From Mollicutes bacterium (GTDB taxonomy: Bacteria > Bacillota_I > Bacilli_A > Izemoplasmatales > Izemoplasmataceae), in the NCBI GenBank assembly GCA_003555335.1, contig PWHD01000006.1, positions 1 to 6,914 of the forward strand: a stretch of 6,914 nt of DNA, read 5' to 3'. Shown piece after piece: positions 1-5,499 of the stretch. The notes below the pieces were generated by a model, which saw only the letters and a list, made by a program, of their open reading frames with translations, searched no databases and was not told the origin of the DNA. Numbering within the stretch: the stretch's first letter is position 1; each line of letters opens with the position of its first letter. Both the position numbers and the translations under genes were made by a program.

Positions 1-17
1 CATGGGACTCAACTCCT
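1..17 (-). promoter_or_regulatory. Ribosome binding site and start codon of the next gene, cut by the window edge
   Basis: On the minus strand AGGAG (13-17) overlaps the TAG stop of the phosphodiester glycosidase gene (16-18) and lies 9 bases before an ATG at positions 3-1. This looks like a translationally coupled downstream gene whose body lies outside the window. Only the start codon is visible, so neither the frame nor the product can be confirmed. Confidence 0.45.
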
Positions 18-1446
18 AGAAAGGTTTCTTAGCAATTATAAAGAATGCTCCCCCAAAAAGCAATCCTAACGACCCCAATATGACAGCGGTTACAATATTG
101 GAAGACCCACCTTCATCCTCGTCCGAACGAGGGGTTTCATCGGAACCATCAGAACCGTTGTCAGTGTCATCAGGACTGTCCTGGTCATCGGTATCATCGG
201 TGTCATCATCATGATCAGGCGGGGTGGGCTCTTCCAAGGCTTCCACAATCAACACCGCGTTGGTGACGCGACGTTCGACGCCGTCGGAAGGACGGTTTAC
301 GACCTGCAGGGCATCATCGATGCGCAGCACGAACGTACTTGAGCCACCGCCATCGAGTTCAAGTGCGGTATGGGCTCCGAGGTCATAAGCGAATTGCGCT
401 TGCTGGGGCACGGTAAGTCCGCTCGCATACCCTGCATCCCGTCCGTCGAAGACCGAGATGAAGAACGTCCCGTCGGTGTTCACACCGATGGATGTGCGTG
501 GTTGCCAATATTGCCCTGCGCTCGAAGTCTTGAGTTCATAAGGCATGACAACCCCGTTCTCAACGAGGATGTTGTTGCCGCCGATGACGTAATCAATGCC
601 GTCGAATTCGCCTACCGGTCCGCGTACGGCGCGGATTGGCATGCCATGATAGACCGCTTCATGGAACGCTTCGGCCTGCGTTGTGTTGCCCGCCATGCCG
701 TTGACGACAATGCCGAAGTAACCTGGTGGCACTTCAACGGCCTCATCGGTCAATACCGGTTGGTCGGGTCCATACACGATGGTCCCTTCAAGCGGGAAGG
801 TGTAATCATTATCGATGGTTTCAGGGGTCGCTTTGACTAGATATTTCGAGCTCTCGATCGAGAACATGTTGCCACCGGGTCTGTAGATCGCAATTTCACC
901 CGGGTAGGGTGCTTGGTTCTCCGTCCGGTCGATCTGAAAAGTGATTTGACCGGTCAGCCCGAGACGGAGCACACTGTCAAGTTCGGGGGTTCCGATGGCG
1001 AAGTCGCCTTGACGGTTGAACCCGAAGGCCTCTTTCTCGTCATGCCAGCCTTCCTGCCAGACTTGACCTTCCTTGATGTAATAATCGATCGGTGCATGAT
1101 TCCAGAAAAAATCGCCGTTCACCGCCGCATAGACTTTGCGGCCGGTGGACGCTTCGAAGTCGGCGGCGATCTGGCTTACGGTCGCGCTTTGAAACTCACC
1201 CATGGAAGGGTAGACGTCATGAAGCACCATCTCCACTTTGTCCGACTTTGGATCCATGACGGCATGGAACGCCTTATTGGCGTTGCCGCTTGAGATGAAG
1301 TCGAAATATTCATAGTACAGTCCTTCTTCCAGTTCTATCCTCTCATAGTCCACGATTTCGGCAAACGAAAAATCGTAGGGCGCATCAGAGGCAAGAAGCG
1401 ATGTGGAAGGAATTAGCATAAGCAACAATATCAGCAGTCGTTTCAT
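16..1446 (-). CDS. Secreted, membrane-anchored phosphodiester glycosidase family protein (NAGPA domain)
   Basis: Family: the NAGPA/DUF2233 fold of phosphodiester alpha-GlcNAcases and bacterial exopolysaccharide-linked relatives, which cut sugar-1-phosphodiesters. The substrate here is unknown. Residues are counted from the upstream ATG at 1452. A signal peptide spans about 3-21 and lacks a lipobox Cys. Family hallmarks follow: VNGDFF (111-116), IGGNNILVENG (290-300), RTSIG...FDGR (319-338), ELDGGGSST (365-373) and NRPSDG.ERRV (386-396). The catalytic core ends near 403. After it come an Asp/Ser/Thr-rich linker (about 404-449), a hydrophobic helix (about 452-474) and a short KKPF tail, so the enzyme should be outside the cell, tethered by its C-terminus. 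Two ATGs compete for the start. AAAGAGGG (1455-1462) is only 2 bases from the ATG at 1452 but 8 bases from the one at 1446, so I chose 1446 (MKRLL...). The gene lies 61 bases after the repeat lipoprotein gene, across a terminator. The family call is firm; the natural substrate is not known. Confidence 0.9.
   Translation of the reverse strand: MKRLLILLLMLIPSTSLLASDAPYDFSFAEIVDYERIELEEGLYYEYFDFISSGNANKAFHAVMDPKSDKVEMVLHDVYPSMGEFQSATVSQIAADFEASTGRKVYAAVNGDFFWNHAPIDYYIKEGQVWQEGWHDEKEAFGFNRQGDFAIGTPELDSVLRLGLTGQITFQIDRTENQAPYPGEIAIYRPGGNMFSIESSKYLVKATPETIDNDYTFPLEGTIVYGPDQPVLTDEAVEVPPGYFGIVVNGMAGNTTQAEAFHEAVYHGMPIRAVRGPVGEFDGIDYVIGGNNILVENGVVMPYELKTSSAGQYWQPRTSIGVNTDGTFFISVFDGRDAGYASGLTVPQQAQFAYDLGAHTALELDGGGSSTFVLRIDDALQVVNRPSDGVERRVTNAVLIVEALEEPTPPDHDDDTDDTDDQDSPDDTDNGSDGSDETPRSDEDEGGSSNIVTAVILGSLGLLFGGAFFIIAKKPF
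150..237 (-). repeat. Low-complexity Asp-rich linker coding region
   Basis: Repeated GAT/GAC codons mixed with Thr, Ser, Asn and Gly codons encode the acidic spacer between the glycosidase core and the C-terminal membrane helix. On the plus strand it reads as repeated gtcatc-like triplets. It resembles a surface-protein stalk, and such a tract can vary in length by slippage. It is part of the gene and not a separate element. Confidence 0.6.
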
Positions 1447-1470
1447 AGTCATAACCCTCTTTAAGATAAA

Positions 1471-1502
1471 ATGTAAAAGGGAGAGATCCGAAGACCTCTC
1501 CC
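1471..1502 (-). terminator. Rho-independent terminator with UUCG tetraloop after the repeat lipoprotein gene
   Basis: Minus-strand arms 1493-1502 and 1479-1488 form a 10-bp stem with one G-U wobble, closing as C(UUCG)G, an exceptionally stable tetraloop. The stem is followed by UUUUACAUUUUA (positions 1478 downward). It starts 11 bases after the TAA stop of the lipoprotein gene and ends about 17 bases before the ribosome site of the glycosidase gene. I see no convincing promoter between hairpin and glycosidase start, so the terminator may be leaky and set the ratio of the two products. Confidence 0.85.
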
Positions 1503-1513
1503 CCAGAATGATT

Positions 1514-4492
1514 TTACTCAGTGATTTCTGTTTCGGATACGAATGTTACGGTTTTGCTGAAAGCGTCAACTTCATAGGGGTTTCTCCAGGTTTGATCAGG
1601 GTTATCCCCATCATGGTTCTGGTCGCTCCAAAAGTGGTACCCGGCGATGTCACGGACATCCCCGCCACCGTGGAAGATGAGCACTTGTCCGCCTTCAGGC
1701 ACTTCATCAAGAATGCCTGCGAGCATGTTTCCGTTGCTCCATCCGGGTTCGGTGTTCATCGTCTGGTCATCGTGACGCACTTCTTGTCCGAGGACGTTAC
1801 GAAGGACAAGGGGCGCTCCGTTTTCATCGACGACCATCACGAAACTGAATTGAACGATTTTAGTGTCGCCGTCATTCGCGGCCGCATAGAGATCGAGTCC
1901 ATACTCGAGATAGTCTCTGTCCAGCACGTGGACGACCGGATAGTTCGTTCCGATGTTGTCTTCTGTAAAGAATACTGATAGGTTGCGGGTCGCATCGTAG
2001 CTTTCGCCGTCGACTTCAAACGAACCGCTTTCTTGCAAGAACTTAGGTGTGGCTTCGAAAGACACCGTTCTGTTGAACGCATCGACGGTGAAATCGCCTC
2101 TCCAGGTCTGAGTCTCATCGCCATCGGCATTAAAGACAGGGCCCTCGTTCCAAAGCATTTCGCCGCCCCATTCTCTGACATCGAATCCGTTGACGAAGAT
2201 GGCGAGTTGTCCGCCTTCAGGGATTTCATCGAGAATGCCGGCAAGTTGGTTGTTGTTTGCCCATCCAGGTGATTCGTTGACCGTCTGGTCGTCATGACGC
2301 ACTTCTTCTCCGAGGACGTTACGGATGACAAGCGGTTGACCGTTTTCATCGAGTACGACAAGGAATGAGAAGGCAACGGTTATGATCTCACCGTCGTTCG
2401 CGGCCGCAAAGAGGTCAAGTTGTTGTTCGAGATAGTCTTTGTCAAGCAGATGCACGACATCGTAGTTGACGCGGACGTTCGAGAAATCATAGAAACGGCT
2501 CAGGTTATGGATCGCATCGTATGATTCGCCTTCGATGGTGACCGTACCGGTCTTTTCCGCCATTTCGAAATCTTCGAAGCTGAACGTCAGGCGTTGTTCA
2601 AGCGGATTGATGGTTGGTTCTTCACTATGCAATCCGTCTTCATGATACAGCCATGATACACCGGTGTGGCGTGCGCCGCCTTCGCCTATGTTATCATCGT
2701 TCGGGAAGACTACGAGGAAGCCGTCTTCAGGGATGGCATCCAGAAGATCTTGATCAAGCTGGGCATTGTTCGGCCATCCGCCATCGCCACCTGGGAATGG
2801 GAATTCATCGGAGATTTCTCTGGCGAGCAGGTGACGGTAATGCAGGATGTTTCCGTAGGCATCCGTTACCGCGAGCACGGAGAAACGGATCTGGAATTCG
2901 TCGCCGTTTTCTTCAAAGGCTGCGATTTGCTCAAGCAGGAAGTCCTTGGTCAGGACATAGGCCTGGTTTTCATGGACGTTATATTCATCGGCGAAGTTGC
3001 TGAAATTGAAAATCGCGGTGTAAGATTCGAAGCCGAGATTGATGGTTCCGATGTTTTCAGCGTCTTCATCGACCGGTTCTTGGATCTGATAGACTCTGTG
3101 ACCTTGGTCATAGCGTCCTTCGGAATCTTCGACACGGTAACGGACATAGTAGTTACGTACTGCGTCAGTGTTGATATCGTTGACATCGACGACCACTTCG
3201 GCGTTGTCCTCATCATAATACCATACACGAGTGACTTCTACGGTCATATCGTCCGTAGCGCTCACACCATCAAGAAGATCAGGGAACGTATCGCCGACTT
3301 CAAGATTGACGAGGATGCCCGAAATATCCAACGTAGGGCGTGCTTGTGATTCATCGAACGCAAGTTCGGGAATGACGTTGTTCAACGTAACGTTCATGGA
3401 GATACGGTCTTCGGGTCCGAATTCGGAGTTGGCGAAGTAATGTGCACCGAAGAAACGTGGGCTGTCTTCACCGTTTCCATCCTCAGGATTTGGTCCCGCG
3501 CCGTTAGGGAAAATCAGGACATGGCCACCTTCAGGCACGTCGATGTTGGCGACCATACCGAGGTGGGTACACCATTCGTCGTTGCCACCACTTGCAGAGC
3601 CTGAACACCAATCATAGTTGGCGGCCGGCCCGGTGGTTCCATCCTGGTTGGTCTGGTTGGAAAGATAGTCACGTGAGAGATAGACATCGCCATCGCCATC
3701 AAGGACAACCACGACACTCCAACGTGTCAGGATTCGGTTCGGTTGGTTTTCAACAAGCCAATTGTAGTAATCCGCGTCCAAGGCAGTCACGAACCCTCTT
3801 GGGAAGACGAGACTGTTTACGCTGTCACGGTAGTAAAGTTCCGGGTTGTAAGCGAGCGGATACGTTTCTTCATCCTCGCCGTCTTCTAAAGCGATGGTGA
3901 CGGTGGTACGAAGTTCATTGACCGTGATGGTGCGTGTAGCGGTCGCTTCATTTCCTGAAGAGTCCTCAACACGGTATTCAACGGTATACTCACCCGGAGT
4001 CATGTTGTCAAAACCGCCGTCGGAGACGATTTCGATTTCCGAGGTGATGTTTCCATCGACGTTATCAAGCGCAGTGACACCGTTCATGAGGTCATAGTCT
4101 TGGCCGTATTCGATGGTAACGTCGGAAGGATCCACCGTCAAGATCGGTGCGATGGTATCGACTTCGTCCGTCTCGTCGGTCACTGTCACTTCAACAACAG
4201 CGTCCTCCCCTTCGACGGTCACAATGATATTGGTGGTTCCTGCGGCGACACCGGTGATGTCTCCGTTATCGACAGTTGCGATTGATTCATCTTCCGATGC
4301 CCATGCAACATCGAACTCAATATCCGCAGGAAGCACAGTGACTTCAACGGATACCGTTTCCCCGACTTCCAAGCTCACAGAGCTCGGGTCGACACTGACG
4401 GATTCAAACTCAGTATCCGACGAACCGCCACAAGCGGCAAGTGTCAGAGGCAGGGCAAGTGCTACGAAAAACAGCAAAAGCTTTCTGAACAT
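1514..4492 (-). CDS. Large surface lipoprotein: Big_2 and Ig-like domains plus four copies of an unrecognised module
   Basis: 992 residues. The lipoprotein signal is MFRKLL...LAAC with the lipidated Cys at 21. A Ser/Gly/acidic spacer leads to a Big_2 Ig-like domain (about 30-104), then an Ig-like domain of the DUF5011/HYR type (about 112-192; TIAP at its start, GEYTVEYRVEDSSGN near its end). Module copy 1 (195-373) is followed by another Ig-like domain (about 375-472), then copies 2 (480-645), 3 (646-820) and 4 (821-987). Each module ends in a core with a DxxGxxL hairpin and a PE(G/D)Gxxxx(I/V)F motif. There is no transmembrane segment, LPXTG or SLH domain after the modules, so the N-terminal lipid is the only visible anchor. 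The ribosome site AGGAGA (4500-4505) sits 7 bases before the ATG. I see no catalytic motif; binding or scaffold is the simplest guess. The phosphodiester glycosidase follows, which suggests a joint role on a glycan or glycopolymer. The lipoprotein call is sure; the function is not. Confidence 0.9.
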   Translation of the reverse strand: MFRKLLLFFVALALPLTLAACGGSSDTEFESVSVDPSSVSLEVGETVSVEVTVLPADIEFDVAWASEDESIATVDNGDITGVAAGTTNIIVTVEGEDAVVEVTVTDETDEVDTIAPILTVDPSDVTIEYGQDYDLMNGVTALDNVDGNITSEIEIVSDGGFDNMTPGEYTVEYRVEDSSGNEATATRTITVNELRTTVTIALEDGEDEETYPLAYNPELYYRDSVNSLVFPRGFVTALDADYYNWLVENQPNRILTRWSVVVVLDGDGDVYLSRDYLSNQTNQDGTTGPAANYDWCSGSASGGNDEWCTHLGMVANIDVPEGGHVLIFPNGAGPNPEDGNGEDSPRFFGAHYFANSEFGPEDRISMNVTLNNVIPELAFDESQARPTLDISGILVNLEVGDTFPDLLDGVSATDDMTVEVTRVWYYDEDNAEVVVDVNDINTDAVRNYYVRYRVEDSEGRYDQGHRVYQIQEPVDEDAENIGTINLGFESYTAIFNFSNFADEYNVHENQAYVLTKDFLLEQIAAFEENGDEFQIRFSVLAVTDAYGNILHYRHLLAREISDEFPFPGGDGGWPNNAQLDQDLLDAIPEDGFLVVFPNDDNIGEGGARHTGVSWLYHEDGLHSEEPTINPLEQRLTFSFEDFEMAEKTGTVTIEGESYDAIHNLSRFYDFSNVRVNYDVVHLLDKDYLEQQLDLFAAANDGEIITVAFSFLVVLDENGQPLVIRNVLGEEVRHDDQTVNESPGWANNNQLAGILDEIPEGGQLAIFVNGFDVREWGGEMLWNEGPVFNADGDETQTWRGDFTVDAFNRTVSFEATPKFLQESGSFEVDGESYDATRNLSVFFTEDNIGTNYPVVHVLDRDYLEYGLDLYAAANDGDTKIVQFSFVMVVDENGAPLVLRNVLGQEVRHDDQTMNTEPGWSNGNMLAGILDEVPEGGQVLIFHGGGDVRDIAGYHFWSDQNHDGDNPDQTWRNPYEVDAFSKTVTFVSETEITE
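1517..2032 (-). repeat. Repeat module copy 4 (C-terminal)
   Basis: Encodes residues 821-992. It opens with FEVDGESYDATRNLS, then HVLDRDYLE, FSFVMVVDENGAPLVLRN, GQEVRHDDQT, PGW.N, LAGILDEVPEGGQ, and ends in TFVSETEITE. It is the closest match to copy 3, at an offset of exactly 522 bases (174 codons). Across 60 bases aligned by hand (1685-1744 against 2207-2266) about three quarters are identical, which points to a fairly recent tandem duplication. Confidence 0.85.
2033..2557 (-). repeat. Repeat module copy 3
   Basis: Encodes residues 646-820, with VTIEGESYDAIHNLS, HLLDKDYLE, LFAAANDGE, FSFLVVLDENGQPLVIRN, GEEVRHDDQT, PGWANNNQLAGILDEIPEG and VDAFNRTVSFE. It shares almost every landmark with copy 4, including FAAANDG/YAAANDG and EVRHDDQT, and joins copies 2 and 4 without a linker. 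Confidence 0.85.
2558..3055 (-). repeat. Repeat module copy 2 (diverged)
   Basis: Encodes residues 480-645. It keeps the module pattern in diverged form: INLGFESYTAIFNFS, YVLTKDFLLEQ, FSVLAVTDAYGNILHYRH, GGWPNNAQLDQDLLDAIPED and LVVFPND, then QRLTFSFE. The EVRHDDQT segment of copies 3 and 4 is replaced by SDEFPFPGGDG. Its PEDG core lies 170 residues before that of copy 3, so the spacing is preserved. Confidence 0.75.
3374..3910 (-). repeat. Repeat module copy 1 (most diverged, carries two Cys)
   Basis: Encodes residues 195-373. Landmarks are ALDADYYNWL, SVVVVLDGDGDVYLSRDYL, an insert with Cys296 and Cys308, then LGMVANIDVPEGGHVLIFPNG and a closing MNVTLNNV strand. It is set apart from copies 2-4 by an Ig-like domain. 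The two cysteines, 12 residues apart, occur only in this copy and could form a disulfide outside the cell. Confidence 0.7.
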
Positions 4493-4499
4493 TTCATTC

Positions 4500-4505
4500 T
4501 CTCCT
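4500..4505 (-). promoter_or_regulatory. Ribosome binding site of the repeat lipoprotein gene
   Basis: AGGAGA, within AAAAGGAGAG on the minus strand, lies 7 bases upstream of the ATG at 4492-4490. It fixes this start directly before a good lipoprotein signal peptide. Confidence 0.85.
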
Positions 4506-4549
4506 TTTAAATCGTTTTTATGTTGTATAAACAGGTTTACAGAAATAAT

Positions 4550-4563
4550 TATAAGCGTTTACA
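4550..4563 (-). promoter_or_regulatory. Candidate CcpA cre site overlapping the -10 box
   Basis: The minus strand reads TGTAAACGCTTATA against the cre consensus TGWAANCGNTNWCA, with one mismatch (T for C at position 13). The flanking bases are A/T, as in the longer consensus. It covers the 3' part of the spacer and most of the -10, where CcpA binding would block transcription. This suggests carbon catabolite repression of the lipoprotein gene, and of the glycosidase if read-through occurs. No ccpA gene is in view. Confidence 0.55.
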
Positions 4564-4566
4564 TTT

Positions 4567-4574
4567 GTATAGTC
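4567..4574. promoter_or_regulatory. GTMTAKAC-like element at the lipoprotein gene -35
   Basis: The plus strand reads GTATAGTC, 7 of 8 matches to GTMTAKAC, the core known for HutC-type GntR regulators. It overlaps the -35 hexamer (4571-4576), which supplies part of the match, so the evidence is weak on its own. It gains interest from the similar elements at 5408-5415 and 6692-6699. Confidence 0.3.
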
Positions 4575-4605
4575 AACTAAAAATCAAAAGTTCTTGAATT
4601 TTCAT

Positions 4606-4643
4606 TAATATAAATAAAGGGCTCGCGCAAATGCGAGCCCTTT
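4606..4643 (-). terminator. Rho-independent terminator of nanE
   Basis: A perfect 11-bp stem (4633-4643 with 4616-4626, GC-rich centre GGGCTCGC) closes a six-base loop. On the minus strand it continues into the U-rich UUUAUUUAUAUU. It begins 9 bases after the nanE TAG stop and separates nanE from the lipoprotein promoter. Confidence 0.9.
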
Positions 4644-4652
4644 ACATGTTGT

Positions 4653-5330
4653 CTAATGGTTTTTGTTGTGGATTGCTTTGTAGAATGACTTGGTGATGAG
4701 GTGTGGCCGGGTGATGGCCGAACCGATTACGATCGCGTGCGGTTTGAGTTTCCTCATGCGTGCCGCGTGTTCGGGAAGGGCGATTCTGCCTTCGGCAATC
4801 ACCGGAATGGACAGTTTTTTAACAAGCCTTTTGACCAGTTTGAAGTCCGGGTCCTTTTGCTGGGGCGAATAGTCTGTGTATCCTGAAAGCGTGGTGGACA
4901 CACAGTCGAAACCGACTTTTTGTGCATTGAAGGCTTCTTCTTCGGTCGAGATGTCCGCCATGGCGAGTTTTCCGTTTTGATGCACCAGTTCGACGAGCTC
5001 GTTCAAGGTATCTCCGTTGGGGCGATTGCGTAATGTCGCATCGATGGCGATCATGTCGCAGCTCGCATCGATGAGCGATTGTACTTCCTCTTTGGTCGGG
5101 GTGATGTATATGTCGCTTTCGTCGAAGTCGCGTTTGATGATTCCGACAATCGGCAGATCGACGGCTTTTTTGATTTCTCTTATATCCTCTACAGAGTTGG
5201 CGCGGATCCCTACCGCACCTCCCTGTTTTGCGGCGAGCGCCATTTTCCCCATGATTTCGGGGCTATGCAGGGGTTCGTCGGGGAGCGCCTGGCAGGAAAC
5301 GACCAGACCATCCTTGATTTTATTCAGCAT
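4653..5330 (-). CDS. nanE: N-acetylmannosamine-6-phosphate 2-epimerase
   Basis: A cytoplasmic TIM-barrel enzyme that converts ManNAc-6-phosphate to GlcNAc-6-phosphate in sialic acid and ManNAc catabolism. The 225-residue length is typical of the family. Residues described for the Clostridium perfringens enzyme are all present at the same numbers: Gln14 (VSCQ), Arg43 (GIR), Lys66 (GIIKRD), Asp126 (AMAD) and Glu180 (VIAEGR). The C-terminal phosphate-binding segment VIGSAITRP (201-209) is also intact. The start is set by GGAGG (5342-5338), 7 bases before the ATG. It has its own promoter upstream and a strong terminator downstream, so it appears to be a single-gene transcript. No nanA, nanK, nagA, nagB or sialic acid transporter is in the window, although NanE is usually grouped with them. 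Its neighbours here are surface proteins. Confidence 0.96.
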   Translation of the reverse strand: MLNKIKDGLVVSCQALPDEPLHSPEIMGKMALAAKQGGAVGIRANSVEDIREIKKAVDLPIVGIIKRDFDESDIYITPTKEEVQSLIDASCDMIAIDATLRNRPNGDTLNELVELVHQNGKLAMADISTEEEAFNAQKVGFDCVSTTLSGYTDYSPQQKDPDFKLVKRLVKKLSIPVIAEGRIALPEHAARMRKLKPHAIVIGSAITRPHLITKSFYKAIHNKNH

Positions 5331-5383
5331 GTGTATTCCTCCAATATGCGCAATTGAAACTGCGGGGCGCGAATGTCAAAACC

Positions 5384-5412
5384 ATTATAAGAAACTTTTT
5401 ATTAATTGTCTA
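5384..5412 (-). promoter_or_regulatory. Sigma-A-type promoter of nanE
   Basis: Minus strand: TAGACA (-35, 5412-5407), a 17-base spacer, TATAAT (-10, 5389-5384). The match is 11 of 12 consensus bases. Transcription would start near 5377, giving a leader of about 47 bases. Confidence 0.8.
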
Positions 5413-5415
5413 TAC
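5408..5415. promoter_or_regulatory. Candidate GntR/HutC-type operator on the nanE -35
   Basis: The plus strand reads GTCTATAC, a full match to GTMTAKAC, inside the wider imperfect palindrome TGTCTATACA (5407-5416). HutC-type GntR repressors, including NagR (YvoA) of amino-sugar catabolism, use such cores. Its place over the -35 of an amino-sugar gene fits repression relieved by a sugar phosphate. A 7-of-8 copy, ATCTATAC, lies upstream at 5484-5491. No regulator gene is in the window. Confidence 0.45.
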
Positions 5416-5499
5416 ATTTTAGGGTTTTTGTTCAAAATGCACGAAACATTTAAAAACCATACCCTGTTTCACTGAATATTTGAATCTATACATGTTCAC

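Larger units (their letters stand above)
4548..4576 (-). promoter_or_regulatory. Sigma-A-type promoter of the repeat lipoprotein gene
   Basis: Minus strand: TTGACT (-35, 4576-4571), a 17-base spacer, then TATAAT (-10, 4553-4548). This is 11 of 12 consensus bases at ideal spacing. Transcription would start near 4541, leaving a leader of about 48 bases before the ATG. Confidence 0.8.

Noticed and set aside
1403..1978. Plus-strand open frame of 191 codons across the lipoprotein-glycosidase junction
   Set aside because: It runs through the terminator hairpin and is antisense to two well supported genes. The product has no domain-like pattern.
2666..3349. Long plus-strand open frame of 227 codons opposite the repeat lipoprotein gene
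   Set aside because: It is antisense to a clear coding sequence with signal peptide, promoter and repeated domains. Its product shows no recognisable motif and it lacks a good ribosome site; it reflects the codon bias of the real gene.
3668..3700. EF-hand or dockerin-like calcium loop (DGDGDVYLSRD) in module copy 1
   Set aside because: The last acidic residue is at loop position 11 instead of 12. The equivalent positions in other copies (DENGQPL, DAYGNIL, DENGAPL) are ordinary beta-turns, so the Asp pattern is not conserved.
5374..5379. Exact TTGACA on the minus strand in the nanE leader
   Set aside because: No -10-like hexamer lies 16-18 bases downstream; the region is GC-rich there. The upstream promoter explains transcription.
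5421..5465. Inverted repeat (AGGGT...ACCCT, with TTTTT/AAAAA and AAATG/CATTT pairings) after the hydrolase lipoprotein gene
   Set aside because: As a terminator it is weak: an AT-rich stem with an internal bulge, no U tract on the minus strand, and a position just upstream of the nanE -35. It could be a weak terminator or upstream regulatory sequence, but I cannot support either.
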